DNA of 64,000 bases from the NCBI RefSeq assembly GCF_029892105.1, contig NZ_JARZAJ010000004.1, forward strand, positions 248,001 to 312,000, read 5' to 3'. Origin of the DNA: Kitasatospora sp. GP82. GTDB taxonomy: Bacteria; Actinomycetota; Actinomycetes; Streptomycetales; Streptomycetaceae. Below the pieces are notes generated by a model. It was not told the DNA's origin. It made no database searches and worked only from the letters and a program-made list of their open reading frames with translations. Shown here one piece after another: positions 45,450 through 53,304 of this stretch. Positions within the stretch are counted from its first letter, which is position 1. Each line of letters starts with the position of its first letter. The position numbers and the translations under genes are program-made.

Positions 45450-45499
45450 CTGACGGCTTCTTGACGCGGCGATCGGGCGAACTGACGCCGTGTTGACGG
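45450..45499. promoter_or_regulatory. Direct-repeat array B (TGACG, 11-21-11 spacing)
   Basis: Four TGACG pentamers on plus begin at 45451, 45462, 45483 and 45494, with spacings of 11, 21 and 11 bases. They lie 65-115 bases upstream of the second KimA-like gene. An 11-base period is the signature of OmpR/PhoB-family regulators bound as tandem dimers. No such regulator gene is in the window. Confidence 0.6.
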
Positions 45500-45581
45500 C
45501 ACCCCGGAGCACGGGCAGCTCTGCACCCCCTGCAGAACCCGGGGGCCCGACAGCCCCGCGTCCCGCCGGTTGCCCCTTGCT

Positions 45582-45983
45582 TCAGGCAAGCCGCTCGACG
45601 CGTACCCTCCGGCGCGGCAGGGCAGCCGGGAGCGAGGCGAGCAGGGCGGCGGCGGCGAAGAGCGCGAAGCGGGCCAGTTCGGTCCCGGTGCCCGACCAGC
45701 CGAGCTGGGCGTAGCGGTGGACGACGAAGCCGTCGAAGAAGAGCCAGCCCGCACCCGCTATCAGCGGTGCCGCCGCCGGGCGCGAGACCGCACCGAGTAC
45801 GCCGCAGAGCACGGCGTACGCGCCCAGCGCGAACCAGCTCTCCCGCAACTCCCCCACCCCGGCGAGTGCCCCGGCCAGCGCGGCGCCGCCAACGAGCCCG
45901 AGCGCGCCCGACATGTCCACCGCGAGCCGGGAGGTGACCGGACGGTACCAGTGGCTGCCGGGCCTGGCCCGGTACAGCTGCAC
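45582..45983 (-). CDS. Small membrane protein of unknown function
   Basis: This 133-residue protein has four predicted helices (about residues 25-45, 50-68, 70-90 and 98-120) and a basic C-terminus (PRRRVRVERLA). The arrangement resembles DUF4118-like sensor membrane domains but without a kinase. The GTG at 45983 lies 12 bases after the universal stress protein stop and has GAGGGG upstream, so it is probably co-translated with that gene. No function can be assigned; its position suggests a link with K+ transport or stress. Confidence 0.65.
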   Translation of the reverse strand: MQLYRARPGSHWYRPVTSRLAVDMSGALGLVGGAALAGALAGVGELRESWFALGAYAVLCGVLGAVSRPAAAPLIAGAGWLFFDGFVVHRYAQLGWSGTGTELARFALFAAAALLASLPAALPRRRVRVERLA

Positions 45984-45994
45984 GGCCCGGCCCC

Positions 45995-46567
45995 TCAGCG
46001 CTTGAAGGCGAGTTCGAGATCTTCTTGGACGGTCTCGGGAGTTCGCGGGTGCCAGAGCGTACGGAGGTTGCGGACGGACCAATGCCCACACCTCTCCAGT
46101 TCACGCTGGAGCGGTGGCCTCGGCACCGCGAGCACGGGGCAACTGGCGTGCCTCAGGCAGTACTTCGCGACCGAGGGGCGCAGCCTGCGGCCGCCGCCCG
46201 CCCCGACCACCAGGACATCGCCCGGCCGGTCGGCCAACTGCACCAGGGCATAGCCGGGTTCGCTGCGGACCGCCAGCGACTCGAAGCGCACCCCGAGATC
46301 GGCCACCGTGCCGCCGAAGGCGTCGTCCAGTGCCGTCCTGAGCCGTTCGACGGCGGCGTCGCGGACGGCCGTGAGCAGCGGGGGGCAGGGCGAGCGGCGG
46401 TAGCCGTGCTCCCCGCCCGGGGGCTCCCAGACGAGCACGGCGAGCACCTCGGCATCGGTACGGCGGGCTTCGGCGACGGCCCGGTGCAGGGCGGCCAGAC
46501 TGCCCAGCGAGCCGCTGACGCCGACCACCAGGCGGCGCTCCGCCCCGTACTCCCGGCTGTGCTCCAT
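45995..46567 (-). CDS. Universal stress protein family
   Basis: This 190-residue UspA-type protein has the strand VVGVSGSLGSLAALHRAVAEA and the ATP-loop pattern GDVLVVGAGGGRRLRPSVAKYCLRHASCPVLAV, close to the usual G-2x-G-9x-G-(S/T) motif of nucleotide-binding Usp proteins. It has a single domain with a C-terminal extension of about 45 residues. The ATG at 46567 has AAGGGG upstream. It is the first gene of a run with the small membrane protein and a KimA-like transporter. Confidence 0.85.
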   Translation of the reverse strand: MEHSREYGAERRLVVGVSGSLGSLAALHRAVAEARRTDAEVLAVLVWEPPGGEHGYRRSPCPPLLTAVRDAAVERLRTALDDAFGGTVADLGVRFESLAVRSEPGYALVQLADRPGDVLVVGAGGGRRLRPSVAKYCLRHASCPVLAVPRPPLQRELERCGHWSVRNLRTLWHPRTPETVQEDLELAFKR

Positions 46568-46645
46568 CTCCGCCCCTTCGCTCTGCTCGGCCCGTCCGGC
46601 TCGACGCATCCAGCGAATCAGCGGCCAGGGCCCGCGAGCGGTTCC

Positions 46646-46707
46646 TTGACGGAGCCCTGACGGGGCGGTGGGAGATCCGTACGCGACCCTGACGGTGCGT
46701 GGACGGA
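46646..46707. promoter_or_regulatory. Direct-repeat array A (TGACGG pairs)
   Basis: On plus, GACGG begins at 46648 and 46659 (11 apart) and again at 46691 and 46702 (11 apart); the pairs are 43 bases from start to start. The array lies 80-140 bases upstream of the universal stress protein gene and on the far side of sodF. It matches arrays B and D in repeat unit and period. Confidence 0.55.
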
Positions 46708-46901
46708 CCGGCCGCGACCGAATCGGCGTCACCGGGCCGAGGGGGTGGTGGGGGTGGGTCGGCCAGGTGTCCCGGCGGTCGCCGGTCGGGAAGACGATCA
46801 GCTCTGGCGGAGGACTCCCGGCGGGACGCCGGGACGGTCTTCAGCGGGGAGGCTGACTGGCCCCCACCCCCGCGCAACACTCTCCTGCCATTCAGATGTA
46901 A

Positions 46902-46918
46902 TTGCAACCTATACGCAA
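46902..46918. promoter_or_regulatory. Nur-box-like operator upstream of sodF
   Basis: TTGCAA-CCTAT-ACGCAA matches the reported S. coelicolor Nur box form tTGCaa-N5-ttGCAA at most positions and is flanked by A/T to give ATTGC...GCAAT. It lies 60 bases before the sodF ATG and overlaps a TATACG -10-like hexamer. Nickel-bound Nur binding here would repress sodF. Confidence 0.6.
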
Positions 46919-46978
46919 TAGTGTTGGCCGGGCACGGCGACCACCTGTGAAGCACAGCGACTAGGAGCCATCTCAACC

Positions 46979-47578
46979 ATGGGTCAGTACACGCTCCCCG
47001 ACCTTCCGTACGACTACTCCGCCCTTGAGCGCGCCATGTCGGCGGAGATCCTCGAACTGCACCACTCCAAGCACCACGCCGCGTACGTCAAGGGCGCCAA
47101 CGACACCATCGAGCAGCTCGCCGAGGCGCGGGACAAGGAGCAGCTCGGCGGCCTGGTCGGCCTGCAGAAGACGCTGGCCTTCCACCTCTCCGGCCACGTC
47201 CTGCACTCCCTCTTCTGGCAGAACCTCTCCCCCGAGGGCGGCGACCGTCCCGAGGGCGCCCTCGGGGACGCCATCAGTGAGCACTTCGGCAGCTTCGAGG
47301 CGTTCCGGAAGCAGCTCACCACCGCCACCGTCGGCGTCCAGGGCTCCGGCTGGGGCATCCTCTCCTGGGAGCCGCTCGGCAAGCGCCTGATCGTCGAGCA
47401 GGTCTACGACCACCACGGCAACGTCGGCCAGGGCACCACCCCGCTGCTCGCCTTCGACGCCTGGGAGCACGCCTACTACCTGCAGTACAGGAACGTCCGC
47501 CCGGACTACGTCACCCGGCTCTGGGATGTCGTCAACTGGACCGACGTCAGCACCCGCTTCGCCGCCACCCAGGCCTGA
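46979..47578 (+). CDS. sodF: Superoxide dismutase, Fe/Mn family (SodF type)
   Basis: This 199-residue enzyme dismutes superoxide in the cytoplasm. Metal ligands are seen as His in [13 protein letters not shown], His in [13 protein letters not shown], and Asp/His in [14 protein letters not shown]. Length and spacing fit the actinobacterial Fe-type enzyme, which replaces nickel SodN when nickel is scarce. AGGAG lies upstream of the ATG. The Nur-box-like site upstream supports the nickel-repressed sodF role. Confidence 0.94.
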   Translation: MGQYTLPDLPYDYSALERAMSAEILELHHSKHHAAYVKGANDTIEQLAEARDKEQLGGLVGLQKTLAFHLSGHVLHSLFWQNLSPEGGDRPEGALGDAISEHFGSFEAFRKQLTTATVGVQGSGWGILSWEPLGKRLIVEQVYDHHGNVGQGTTPLLAFDAWEHAYYLQYRNVRPDYVTRLWDVVNWTDVSTRFAATQA

Positions 47579-47656
47579 CCCCTCGTCCGGCGGGGCCCGC
47601 AGCAGCGGCCCCGCCGGCCCTGCGGGCCACTACGGCCCGCTGCGGCCCGGAACGAG

Positions 47657-47696
47657 AACGGCCCCCGATCGGCGTTTCCGCTGATCAGGGGCCGTT
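47657..47696. terminator. Terminator between sodF and tRNA-Tyr
   Basis: A near-perfect 18-bp stem (47657-47674 with 47679-47696, two mismatches) and a TTTC loop lies between the convergent sodF and tRNA-Tyr genes. Confidence 0.8.
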
Positions 47697-47707
47697 CCGT
47701 TATCCGG

Positions 47708-47788
<81 letters not shown>

Positions 47789-48003
47789 AGGGATTGCGCC
47801 TCCCGGGGCTCGCCCCGTTCGACGTGGTAAACCATACCTGATGGGTGGGGGTGGTTCGCCACTCGATAGGCCCCGTGACGATCACGCGGGCCGCGTGGCT
47901 GTCGGGGGCGGGCGGGGGCCGTGCTGGATAGGCTGGGGCGGCGCCTGCCCCGTGCGGGCGGGCGCGGACAGTGAAGCCAGAGCATCAAGGAGACCAACAC
48001 ACC

Positions 48004-48492
48004 ATGGCCGACTCCAGTTTCGACATCGTCTCGAAGGTCGAGTGGCAGGAGGTCGACAACGCGATCAACCAGACCTCCCGCGAGATCGCCACCCGCTTCG
48101 ACTTCAAGAACGTCGGCGCCGAGATCAGCCGGTCGGGCGAGAAGATCGAGATGAAGGCCAGCGGCGAGGAGCGGGTCAAGGCGATCCTGGACGTGCTGCA
48201 GAGCAAGTTCATCAAGCGCGGGCTCTCGCTCAAGGCGCTGGACGCGGCCGACCCGCAGCTCTCCGGCAAGGAGTACAAGATCTTCGCGGATGTGAAGGAG
48301 GGCATCTCCCAGGAGGATGCCAAGAAGGTCGCGAAGATCATCCGTGACGAGGGCCCCAAGGGCGTCAAGGCCCAGGTCCAGGGCGACGAGCTGCGTGTCA
48401 CCTCGAAGAGCCGGGATGACCTGCAGGAGATCCAGGCCCTGCTGAAGGGCAAGGACCTCGACTTCGCGATCCAGTTCGTGAACTACCGCTGA
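48004..48492 (+). CDS. YajQ family nucleotide-binding protein
   Basis: This 162-residue YajQ-family protein has two ferredoxin-like lobes: [34 protein letters not shown], then [49 protein letters not shown]. Some family members bind c-di-GMP or act on stress genes, so a nucleotide-sensing role is possible but not shown. AAGGAG precedes the ATG. A 36-base perfect palindrome follows. Confidence 0.92.
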   Translation: MADSSFDIVSKVEWQEVDNAINQTSREIATRFDFKNVGAEISRSGEKIEMKASGEERVKAILDVLQSKFIKRGLSLKALDAADPQLSGKEYKIFADVKEGISQEDAKKVAKIIRDEGPKGVKAQVQGDELRVTSKSRDDLQEIQALLKGKDLDFAIQFVNYR

Positions 48493-48544
48493 ACCCGCGC
48501 CTGTCGCTGAACCGGCGCAGAGCGGTCGCGCCGTCGGCCGCACA

Positions 48545-48580
48545 CCTCGGCCCCGGACCGTGCACGGTCCGGGGCCGAGG
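48545..48580. terminator. Terminator after the YajQ gene
   Basis: A 36-base perfect palindrome (18-bp arms, CCTCGGCCCCGGACCGTG and its complement) lies 53 bases past the stop. It is likely a bidirectional terminator, shared with the unknown gene on the opposite strand. Confidence 0.8.
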
Positions 48581-48814
48581 CGCGACCACTCCGGTCAGGT
48601 GCCGGTGAGGCCGGCAGCCTGCCCGGCAGGCCCTGGACGGCGTCCGGGAGGCGCGCACGAGTTGCGTCTTCCTTTCGGTGAGGTTCAGGCATTTCGCCTG
48701 CCCCACACGTTGGGCCACCCCGTACGGCCCGGCCACCGCTCGCACACGGAATGTACGCCGAATGGCGCCATGCCCCGGCGGCGCCGAGCTCGGAGCACGC
48801 CGGGTGAGGCCGGG

Positions 48815-49288
48815 TCAGTGCCCCAGCCAGCCCTCCAGGTGGCGGTGCCGTCCGAGACCGACCGCCTCGAACTCGTCGCCCCCGCAGGAGGAGTGTGCGC
48901 CGAGCCGGCGCAGCACTCGGGATATCGGACTGCCCTCGGCGGGGAAGGGCTCGCCCGGCGCGCTGGCCAGCGGGCCGAGTTCGATCTTCCCGTCCACCCA
49001 GACCGCCGCCTGCTGACTGCCGTGGCCACCGAAGTAGTCGGCCTCGACATAGGCGACCGGACCGGCCTTGGACCAGGCCCCCAGCCGGTGGCCGAAGCCG
49101 CCGGGGAAGAACCCGAAGCCCGGCACGACAGCACCCTCGGGCTGATGGAGGGCGGCGAGGAGCGCATCCGTCATCGGGATCAGCGCCAGTTCCTGCTCCA
49201 GCCGCACGGCCCGCGCGAGCCGGACCTCCGCGGCCACCACACTGGCCAGTTCGGCAGTGGCGATCAGCGCTCTGAGTTCGTATGACAC
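48815..49288 (-). CDS. Conserved protein of unknown function
   Basis: I do not recognise this 157-residue protein. It opens with an Ala-rich helical region (ELRALIATAELASVVAAEVRLAR) and contains a Gly/Phe-rich core (PGFGFFPGGFGHRLGAWSKAGPVAYVEADYFGGHGSQQAAVW) that looks beta-rich, ending in a His-rich tail. No signal peptide or membrane segment is evident. It is convergent with the YajQ gene. Confidence 0.7.
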   Translation of the reverse strand: MSYELRALIATAELASVVAAEVRLARAVRLEQELALIPMTDALLAALHQPEGAVVPGFGFFPGGFGHRLGAWSKAGPVAYVEADYFGGHGSQQAAVWVDGKIELGPLASAPGEPFPAEGSPISRVLRRLGAHSSCGGDEFEAVGLGRHRHLEGWLGH

Positions 49289-49411
49289 TCAGTCATTCTG
49301 CGCTACTCGCGCCATGCCGGACCACAGAAATAATCGAACTGAGTATTTATTAGATCTTAAGCCAGGAACCGGGAATGGGAGGCCGAAGCCCGCGCCGGGC
49401 AGACTGGCCCG

Positions 49412-49981
49412 ATGACAAACCCGACCAGGACCGTCCGCCCCACCGCCGAACAGCTCGCCGCCGCCCACGGCACGACCATCCCCGATGTCACCGCCCCGGG
49501 ACTGCGAGTGCTCTTCTGCGGGATCAACCCCGGGCTCTGGTCGGGTGCCACCGGCCATCACTTCGCCCGTCCAGGCAATCGCTTCTGGCCCGCGCTGCAC
49601 CGCTCCGGCTTCACTCCCCGCCTGCTCCGGCCGGACGAGCAGGGGGAGTTGCCGGCACTGGGCCTGGGCATCACCAACGTCGTCGCCCGCACCACCGCGA
49701 AGGCCGACGAGCTGAGCGCCGAGGAGTACCGACAGGGCAGCGCCGCACTGGTGGAGCGGGTGGAGCGGCTACGCCCCTACGCACTGGCCGTGTTGGGGAT
49801 CGGCGCCTACCGTACGGGCTTCGGCCGGCCGCGGGCCCGGATCGGCTGCCAGCCGGATCGGATCGGCGGCACCGAGGTCTGGGTACTGCCCAACCCCAGC
49901 GGCCTGAACGCCCATTACACGCTGGACGGCCTGGCGGCCGAGTTCCGCATACTGCGCGAGTCGCTGCCGCCGGTCGACTGA
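49412..49981 (+). CDS. mug: G/U mismatch-specific DNA glycosylase
   Basis: Mug removes uracil and related bases opposite guanine in DNA. This 189-residue enzyme has the catalytic GINPGLWS motif (Asn activates water), then PGNRFWPALHRSGF, and the C-terminal NPSGLNAHYTLD loop that wedges into the helix. These are the two hallmark motifs of Mug/TDG. The start ATG at 49412 has only a weak ribosome site. It lies alone, followed by decayed genes. Confidence 0.9.
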   Translation: MTNPTRTVRPTAEQLAAAHGTTIPDVTAPGLRVLFCGINPGLWSGATGHHFARPGNRFWPALHRSGFTPRLLRPDEQGELPALGLGITNVVARTTAKADELSAEEYRQGSAALVERVERLRPYALAVLGIGAYRTGFGRPRARIGCQPDRIGGTEVWVLPNPSGLNAHYTLDGLAAEFRILRESLPPVD

Positions 49982-49999
49982 CGACGCGACCGGCGGCGG

Positions 50000-50169
50000 T
50001 CAGGCGGCTGCGGCGAGTCCGTCCGGAAGATCGGCCGAGCGGAGTTCCCGGACGAGCGCCCGGACGGCCACGGGGTGTCGAGGGTGGCGATGCCGAGATC
50101 GGCACGGCCGCCGGCCACCTCACCGGCGGTGCCGCGGCCGACCTCCCGGACGATCCGCACCTGCGGGAG
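50000..50169 (-). pseudogene. LysR family regulator, 3' remnant
   Basis: On minus the text LPQVRIVREVGRGTAGEV then AGGRADLGIATLD matches the start of a LysR effector-binding domain. After a frame change it continues as HPVAVRALVRELRSADLPDG and stops at 50000. The DNA-binding half is missing and the effector domain is internally shortened. It abuts an oxidoreductase remnant on the other strand, as if one deletion removed the 5' halves of a divergent pair. Confidence 0.5.
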
Positions 50170-50377
50170 CCTGCGGCTGGAAGGCTTCCTGGTGCGCAAC
50201 TACGGCCATCTGCAGGACGAGTTGCAGGAGTTCCTGGCCTCGCACCTGCGCTCCGGCCGGGTCCTTGCCGACCAGACCGTCATCGAGGGCTTCGAGAACG
50301 TGGTCGACGCCTTCCTCGGCATGCTGCGCGGGGAGAACACCGGAAAGATGACCGTCCGGGTCTCCGACCCGCGCTGA
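50168..50377 (+). pseudogene. NADP-dependent oxidoreductase (MDR family), C-terminal remnant
   Basis: The last 70 residues of a CurA/2-alkenal reductase-like MDR protein remain: SLRLEGFLV, then EFLASHLRSGRV, then VIEGFENVVDAFLGMLRGENTGKMTVRV. About 270 N-terminal residues, with the Rossmann fold, are absent. The frame stays open upstream into non-homologous text, so a short protein could still be made but would not be an enzyme. Confidence 0.6.
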
Positions 50378-50420
50378 GCACGCCCCGGGCTTCACGCGCC
50401 GGCGCTCGGCCCGACGGCCG

Positions 50421-50792
50421 TCACTCCTCGTCCTTGCGGGGCTCCGACGCGGCGAGCAGGGCACGCGGGTCGAAGGTCGCCCGGACCCTGGTGATCCGCC
50501 CGTTCTCCACCCGGCTCCAGTTCGCGACCGAGAACGGCGGCACCACGGTGGTGTGCAGCTCGAACCAGGTCAGTACGTCCGAGCCGTCGGTGAAGGTCTG
50601 CTGGACGACCACGTCGGTCGTGATCCGCCCGAGCCCCTCAAGCCCCTGCCGGCATTCCTCGGCACCGTTCGCCTGCCCGAGCGGTCCGGCGAAGGTCACG
50701 TCATCGGCGAGCAGCGACCCCAGACGGTCGAAGTCCTTCGTCCGCCAGGACTCGAAGTAGGCGGCGGCCACCTGCGCGGCATTCTCGGTCAT
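50421..50792 (-). CDS. SnoaL-like/NTF2-fold protein
   Basis: This 123-residue protein begins MTENAAQVAAAYFESWRTKDFDRLGSLLADDVTFAGP, the usual NTF2-like opening, and has ECRQGLEGLGRI and DVLTWFELHTTVVP. This fold includes polyketide cyclases, isomerases and many proteins with no catalytic role. GGAAGGA precedes the ATG at 50792. It is divergent from a LysR gene 126 bases away, which probably controls it. Confidence 0.8.
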   Translation of the reverse strand: MTENAAQVAAAYFESWRTKDFDRLGSLLADDVTFAGPLGQANGAEECRQGLEGLGRITTDVVVQQTFTDGSDVLTWFELHTTVVPPFSVANWSRVENGRITRVRATFDPRALLAASEPRKDEE

Positions 50793-50898
50793 GAGATACG
50801 TCCTTCCCCGTCAATTCCCTTGCGGCGTCCGCTGTCCGGCCCGCCGTACCGCTACTCTGCACCCCCTGGCTTCCATACGTCCAACATCTGGATCTTCT

Positions 50899-50915
50899 GA
50901 TTGCTAGCATTAATC
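50899..50915. promoter_or_regulatory. LysR-type site between the LysR and SnoaL-like genes
   Basis: GATT-N9-AATC is an inverted repeat with the central palindrome GCTAGC, in the intergenic region of a divergent LysR pair and only four bases before the LysR ATG. It is a candidate autoregulatory LysR site. TAGCAT inside it could be the -10 of a nearly leaderless LysR transcript. Confidence 0.4.
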
Positions 50916-50918
50916 GTT

Positions 50919-51809
50919 ATGGAACTTCGCCAGCTGGAGTATCTGGTCGCCGTCGTCGAAGAGGCCAACTTCACCCGCGCCGCAGCCCGGCTGCACGTCG
51001 CCCAGCCCGGGGTGAGCGCGCAGATCCGCCAGCTGGAGCGCGAACTCGGACAGGAGCTGCTCGACCGCTCGGGTCGTACGGTGCGCCCCACGGAGGTCGG
51101 CGCCGCCGTCCTGCCCTATGCCCGGGCCGCGCTCGCCGCCGTCGAGGGCGCCCGGCAGGCCGTCCAGGAGCTCACCGGCCTGGTCCGGGGGCAGGTCGCC
51201 GTCGGCACCGTCACCTCGCTCGGACCCGGCATCGACCTGCCGGGGCTCCTGGCCGACTTCCACCAGGCCCACCCGGCCGTACAGATCGGCCTCACCGAGG
51301 ACAACTCCGACCAGCTGGTCCAGGCCCTGCTGGCCGGACGGATCGACCTGGCGATCATCGGCCTGGCCGGCCCGACCCCGGCGGGTATCGACATCCAGAC
51401 CGTGGTGGACGAGCCGTTCGTTCTGGCCGTCGACCACACCGACCCGCTGGCCGGCCGCGACAGCATCACGCTCGGCGCCCTCACCGAGCGGCCCCTGATG
51501 TGCCTCCCCGTCGGCACCGGGCTGCGTGCCGCACTCGACAACGCCTGCGCCGCAGCCGGACTCCGCCCGCAGATCGCCTTCGAGGCGCGCGATCCGAACG
51601 TCCTCGCCGAACTGGCCGCACGCGGCCTGGGCGCAGCCGTCCTGCCCGAGTCCCTCGCCCTCTCGCGCCCCGACACACTGCACCCGCTGACCATCACCCG
51701 CCCGGGTCTGCGCGGACGCCTCGCCCTCGCCTGGCGCGCCAACGGACCGGTCAGCCCGGCCGCCAACTCCCTGGTCCGGCACGCCCGAGCCGCACTCCCG
51801 GACCGCTGA
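50919..51809 (+). CDS. LysR family transcriptional regulator
   Basis: This 296-residue regulator has the N-terminal winged helix-turn-helix MELRQLEYLVAVVEEANFTRAAARLHVAQPGVSAQIRQLE and the effector-binding domain (VGTVTSLGPGIDLPGLLADFHQAHPAVQI, LAIIGLAGPTP, ARGLGAAVLPESLAL). The ATG at 50919 fits the family; upstream codons in frame do not. It is divergent from the SnoaL-like gene. The inducer is unknown. Confidence 0.92.
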   Translation: MELRQLEYLVAVVEEANFTRAAARLHVAQPGVSAQIRQLERELGQELLDRSGRTVRPTEVGAAVLPYARAALAAVEGARQAVQELTGLVRGQVAVGTVTSLGPGIDLPGLLADFHQAHPAVQIGLTEDNSDQLVQALLAGRIDLAIIGLAGPTPAGIDIQTVVDEPFVLAVDHTDPLAGRDSITLGALTERPLMCLPVGTGLRAALDNACAAAGLRPQIAFEARDPNVLAELAARGLGAAVLPESLALSRPDTLHPLTITRPGLRGRLALAWRANGPVSPAANSLVRHARAALPDR

Positions 51810-51817
51810 GCCCTCCG

Positions 51818-52738
51818 CTACCCGGCCCGAAGACTCCGCCCGGCGTCGCGCCGGGCCCGCGCGAGCACCCGGAGCGGCGCCACCACGCCGTATCCGACAT
51901 CGCGTCTCAGCGCCCCGGCTCCCGCTCGCTCGACCGCCCGCAACTGGCACTCCATCAACTCGGCCATCACCTGCACCACCGGCCGCAGCCCCGGAGCGCT
52001 GAGGCCGATCACATCCCGAGAGCCTTCCAGCGCCGCCCTCGCCTGCCCGCACAGCTCGGCCAGCAGCGCCCGCACCGCCTCGGTGTCGGCACCCTGCTCC
52101 AGCTGGCGGCGCGTCACCCCGTACCGGTCCAGCTGCTCACGGGGTATGCACAGCCGGCCGTCCCCCAAGTCCCCGGCCAGATCGGCCAGGAAGTCCACCC
52201 GCTGGGCCGCGTCCACGAACCGCCGCCAACCGGCCGCCGCCCGCGCATCCGGCCCGCCCTCGTACTGCAACCCGGCGAAGACCAGCAGACCGGGGCAGGC
52301 GTAGTCGTCCAGGTACGCCTGATAGTCCCGGTCGGTCTCGAAGCCCGCGAACGACGCCTCGACGGCGGCCGCGCCCTCCAGAAAGGACGAGACCCACGAG
52401 AGCGGCAGGGCGCGCGCGGCCACCGCATGCGCGTACGCCGCCAGCACCGGGTCGGCGCTGTGCCCCGAGGACAGCGCCTCGGCCGTCCGCTCGCCCAGCC
52501 GGCGCAGACCGGCCGTGCGCTGCTCCACGGAACCGCTCTCGGCCACATCGTCCACCAGGTTCATGAACGCCAGTCCGGCCGCCAGATACGGCACCAACGC
52601 GGGCTCCGCCAGCAGTCGCAGCGCCAGGTACGGGGCCTGCTCCCGCCGCAGCACCCGCCGGGCGGCAGCCGTGTAGACCGCGCGCACCGGCGCCTCGGTG
52701 ATTCCGGCGGCGGTCAGGGTACGGCGCCAGGTCGGCAC
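51818..52738 (-). CDS. Squalene/phytoene synthase family protein
   Basis: This 306-residue trans-isoprenyl diphosphate condensing enzyme has the first Asp-rich motif at FMNLVDDVAES (near residue 74) and the second around RVDFLADLAGDLGDGR (near residue 200), plus YQAYLDDYACPGLLVF. The spacing fits phytoene/squalene synthases, which couple two prenyl diphosphates. The GTG at 52738 has AAGGAGAAG upstream. No carotenoid or hopanoid genes are near, so the product is unknown. The motifs are less acidic than in classical enzymes, so activity is not certain. Confidence 0.78.
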   Translation of the reverse strand: MPTWRRTLTAAGITEAPVRAVYTAAARRVLRREQAPYLALRLLAEPALVPYLAAGLAFMNLVDDVAESGSVEQRTAGLRRLGERTAEALSSGHSADPVLAAYAHAVAARALPLSWVSSFLEGAAAVEASFAGFETDRDYQAYLDDYACPGLLVFAGLQYEGGPDARAAAGWRRFVDAAQRVDFLADLAGDLGDGRLCIPREQLDRYGVTRRQLEQGADTEAVRALLAELCGQARAALEGSRDVIGLSAPGLRPVVQVMAELMECQLRAVERAGAGALRRDVGYGVVAPLRVLARARRDAGRSLRAG

Positions 52739-52906
52739 GGCGGTGTCTTCTCCTTCATCGGCACGCGGGATCGGAAGCCCGCCCACACGGTACCGAAGCA
52801 GGTCCGTCCGTCCGGTCGAGCACCCGAGCCGGACGACGACGAGGGGCCCGCAGTCTCCTGCGAGCCCCTCGGTGCGGCGCTGTCGCCGCTCACATCGACC
52901 GTCGGA

Positions 52907-53110
52907 TCAGACGAGGACGATGTTCTCCGCCTGCAGGCCCTTCTGGCCCTGCGTGACGTCGAACTGGACCTTCTGGCCCTCGACGAGCTCGCGGAAGCCC
53001 TGGGCGGCGATGTTGGAGTAGTGCGCGAAGACGTCGGCGCCGCCGCCGTCCTGCTCGATGAAGCCGAAGCCCTTCTCGGCGTTGAACCACTTCACGGTAC
53101 CGGTGGCCAT
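52907..53110 (-). CDS. cspA: Cold-shock protein
   Basis: This 67-residue cold-shock domain protein has both RNA-binding motifs, KGFGFIE and DVFAHYSNI, and ends LQAENIVLV. It is an RNA/DNA chaperone of the Streptomyces CspA/ScoF type. GAAGGAG precedes the ATG. A promoter about 165 bases upstream implies a long leader rich in U. Confidence 0.95.
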   Translation of the reverse strand: MATGTVKWFNAEKGFGFIEQDGGGADVFAHYSNIAAQGFRELVEGQKVQFDVTQGQKGLQAENIVLV

Positions 53111-53276
53111 TGATTTCTCCTTCAGGTGAATCCAGCGTCCCGCACCTTGCGGGTCGCCGCGTCGTCGCCCTGATCACCCATCCAAAGAAACCGGAGAAGA
53201 AAATAAAAAATGCGCCGCGGGGTCGAAACCAGCAGGCGCACATAAATTCATGGGAACCAAAACTGCAACTTGGTCC

Positions 53277-53304
53277 AGCGTAGCACGGTACGCCCGATCG
53301 GCAA
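53277..53304 (-). promoter_or_regulatory. Predicted cspA promoter and long leader
   Basis: On minus, TTGCCG (53299-53304) and TACGCT (53277-53282) are 16 bases apart, with a start near 53270. The leader (53270 to 53111) is unusually AT/U-rich for this genome, with a TTTTTTATTTTCTTCTC run, as is typical of cold-shock leaders that change fold with temperature. The stretch from 53305 to 53615 shows no gene. Confidence 0.5.

Noticed and set aside
46860..46930. Candidate OsdR/DosR-type site before sodF
   Set aside because: The sequence fits a Nur box better and lacks the GGGxCC palindrome of OsdR sites.
50075..50377. Small intact gene of 100 residues
   Set aside because: The first third is non-homologous and the rest is an oxidoreductase tail, so it is treated as a remnant.
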